A DNA stretch of 16,632 nucleotides, taken from assembly GCA_024278565.1 (NCBI GenBank), contig JAJRSY010000149.1:1-16632 (forward strand), written 5' to 3'. Every line of letters starts with the position of its first letter. Position 1 is the stretch's first letter. This document shows positions 16,399 through 16,632 of the stretch, in pieces. The DNA comes from Bacteroidota bacterium. Its GTDB lineage: Bacteria; Bacteroidota; Bacteroidia; Flavobacteriales; Flavobacteriaceae. The notes under the pieces were generated by a model. It was not told the origin of the DNA. It was given only the letters and a program-made list of their open reading frames with translations, and made no database searches. A program made the translations under genes and the position numbers.

Positions 16399-16448
16399 GA
16401 GCCAACGACGAGATTCGAACTCCTGCCTGCCGGCAGGCAGGCGTGACC
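16399..16448 (-). pseudogene. tRNA 3'-end fragment split by a palindrome, copy 1
   Basis: On the minus strand, GGTCACG (16448-16442) and AGTTCGAATCTCGTCG plus TTGGCTC (16421-16399) flank the 20-bp palindrome. Without the palindrome the T-arm is perfect: ACGAG TTCGAAT CTCGT, followed by acceptor 3' strand CGTTGGC and T73. No D-arm or anticodon arm lies upstream, so it is a fragment. Type cannot be read from the 3' half; tRNA-Thr is a guess from the tRNA-Thr genes that commonly precede tuf. Confidence 0.75.
16422..16441. repeat. Perfect 20-bp palindrome, copy 1
   Basis: CCTGCCTGCCGGCAGGCAGG is its own reverse complement, built of two inverted CCTGCCTGCC arms with no spacer. It interrupts the tRNA-like T-stem between positions 51 and 52. 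GC content is 80%, far above the surrounding DNA. Confidence 0.95.
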
Positions 16449-16457
16449 TTGGTCACG
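16442..16457. repeat. Inverted repeat next to the palindrome, copy 1
   Basis: CGTGACC and GGTCACG flank two bases, giving a perfect 7-bp stem that abuts the 20-bp palindrome with no spacer. One arm is the tRNA-derived GGTCACG. The same element is at 16551-16566 in copy 2. Confidence 0.9.
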
Positions 16458-16507
16458 AACAGAAAGAACAATTCCAAAATGTCATTCAATCAACTCTAAT
16501 CACTTTC

Positions 16508-16557
16508 GAGCCAACGACGAGATTCGAACTCCTGCCTGCCGGCAGGCAGGCGTGACC
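16508..16557 (-). pseudogene. tRNA 3'-end fragment split by a palindrome, copy 2
   Basis: Identical to the fragment in copy 1, with the acceptor and T-arm sequence at 16508-16530, palindrome at 16531-16550 and the remaining T-stem and variable-loop bases at 16551-16557. It ends directly against the AT-rich start of copy 1 in minus-strand orientation. Confidence 0.75.
16531..16550. repeat. Perfect 20-bp palindrome, copy 2
   Basis: Same 20-bp palindrome and the same site within the tRNA-like T-stem as copy 1, 109 bp further on. Confidence 0.95.
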
Positions 16558-16616
16558 TTGGTCACGAACAGAAAGAACAATTCCAAAATGTCATTCAATC
16601 AACTCTAATCACTTTC

Positions 16617-16632
16617 GAGCCAACGACGAGAT
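16617..16632 (-). tRNA. Partial tRNA 3' end or third repeat copy, cut by the window edge
   Basis: The last 16 bases, read on the minus strand as ATCTCGTCGTTGGCTC, equal the T-loop end and acceptor 3' strand of the fragments to the left. This could be the 3' end of the intact parent tRNA gene, which would sit upstream of tuf, or just another repeat copy. The sequence ends before the diagnostic part. Confidence 0.4.

Larger units (their letters stand above)
16399..16632 (-). repeat. 109-bp direct tandem repeat, two full copies plus the start of a third
   Basis: Copy 1 is 16399-16507 and copy 2 is 16508-16616; the two are identical base for base. A third copy begins at 16617 and is cut at the window edge after 16 matching bases. 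On the minus strand each full copy has about 50 bp of unremarkable AT-rich DNA, a 16-bp hairpin, a 20-bp palindrome and 23 bases equal to a tRNA 3' end. Short shadow reading frames in the copies are not genes. Confidence 0.97.

Noticed and set aside
16258..16555. Short plus-strand frames encoding RRDSNSCLPAGR- and FELLPAGRQA-type peptides
   Set aside because: They are translations of the tRNA-fragment and palindrome repeat, a known kind of spurious gene call.
16399..16632. CRISPR array
   Set aside because: The repeat unit is 109 bp with no unique spacers; the whole unit is identical between copies.

Overview
The window is a chromosomal segment from a member of the Bacteroidota, most likely Flavobacteriaceae. 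I infer this from the EF-Tu, RpoB, RpoC and L7/L12 sequences, the DUF3467 gene directly after rpoC, the lack of recognisable Shine-Dalgarno sequences before nearly every start codon, and a secreted protein with thrombospondin type 3 repeats. No species can be named from the sequence alone.

Layout, left to right. Positions 1-1245 (minus) hold the first 415 codons of a large secreted TSP3-repeat protein that runs off the left edge. A 400-bp AT-rich divergent spacer follows. On the plus strand, 1646-3181 encodes peptide chain release factor 3 (prfC). Its last part is out of frame: one base appears to be missing from a T run at 3149-3152, and the expected C-terminus continues in another frame to 3234. 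From 3255 to the right edge everything is on the minus strand and forms the classic transcription/translation cluster. In transcription order it runs: tRNA-derived repeats, tuf, a long hairpin, tRNA-Trp, secE, nusG, rplK, rplA, rplJ, rplL, a hairpin, rpoB, rpoC, an intrinsic terminator, and a DUF3467 gene.

The cluster makes EF-Tu, the tRNA for UGG, the SecE translocon subunit, the NusG elongation factor, the L11/L1 stalk and L10/L12 stalk proteins, and the two large RNA polymerase subunits. Hairpins sit at three junctions where gene dosage would be expected to change: tuf/tRNA-Trp, rplL/rpoB, and rpoC/DUF3467.

The most unusual part is the right end, 16399-16632. It holds two exact 109-bp tandem copies and the start of a third. 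Read on the minus strand, each full copy ends in the 3' part of a tRNA whose T-stem is split by a perfect 20-bp palindrome; removing the palindrome restores a perfect T-arm. Both window ends lie in repetitive sequence, which suggests this may be a whole assembly contig. I see no CRISPR array, transposase, phage gene or undescribed multi-gene system. The items most worth a second look are the prfC frameshift and the tRNA-derived repeats.
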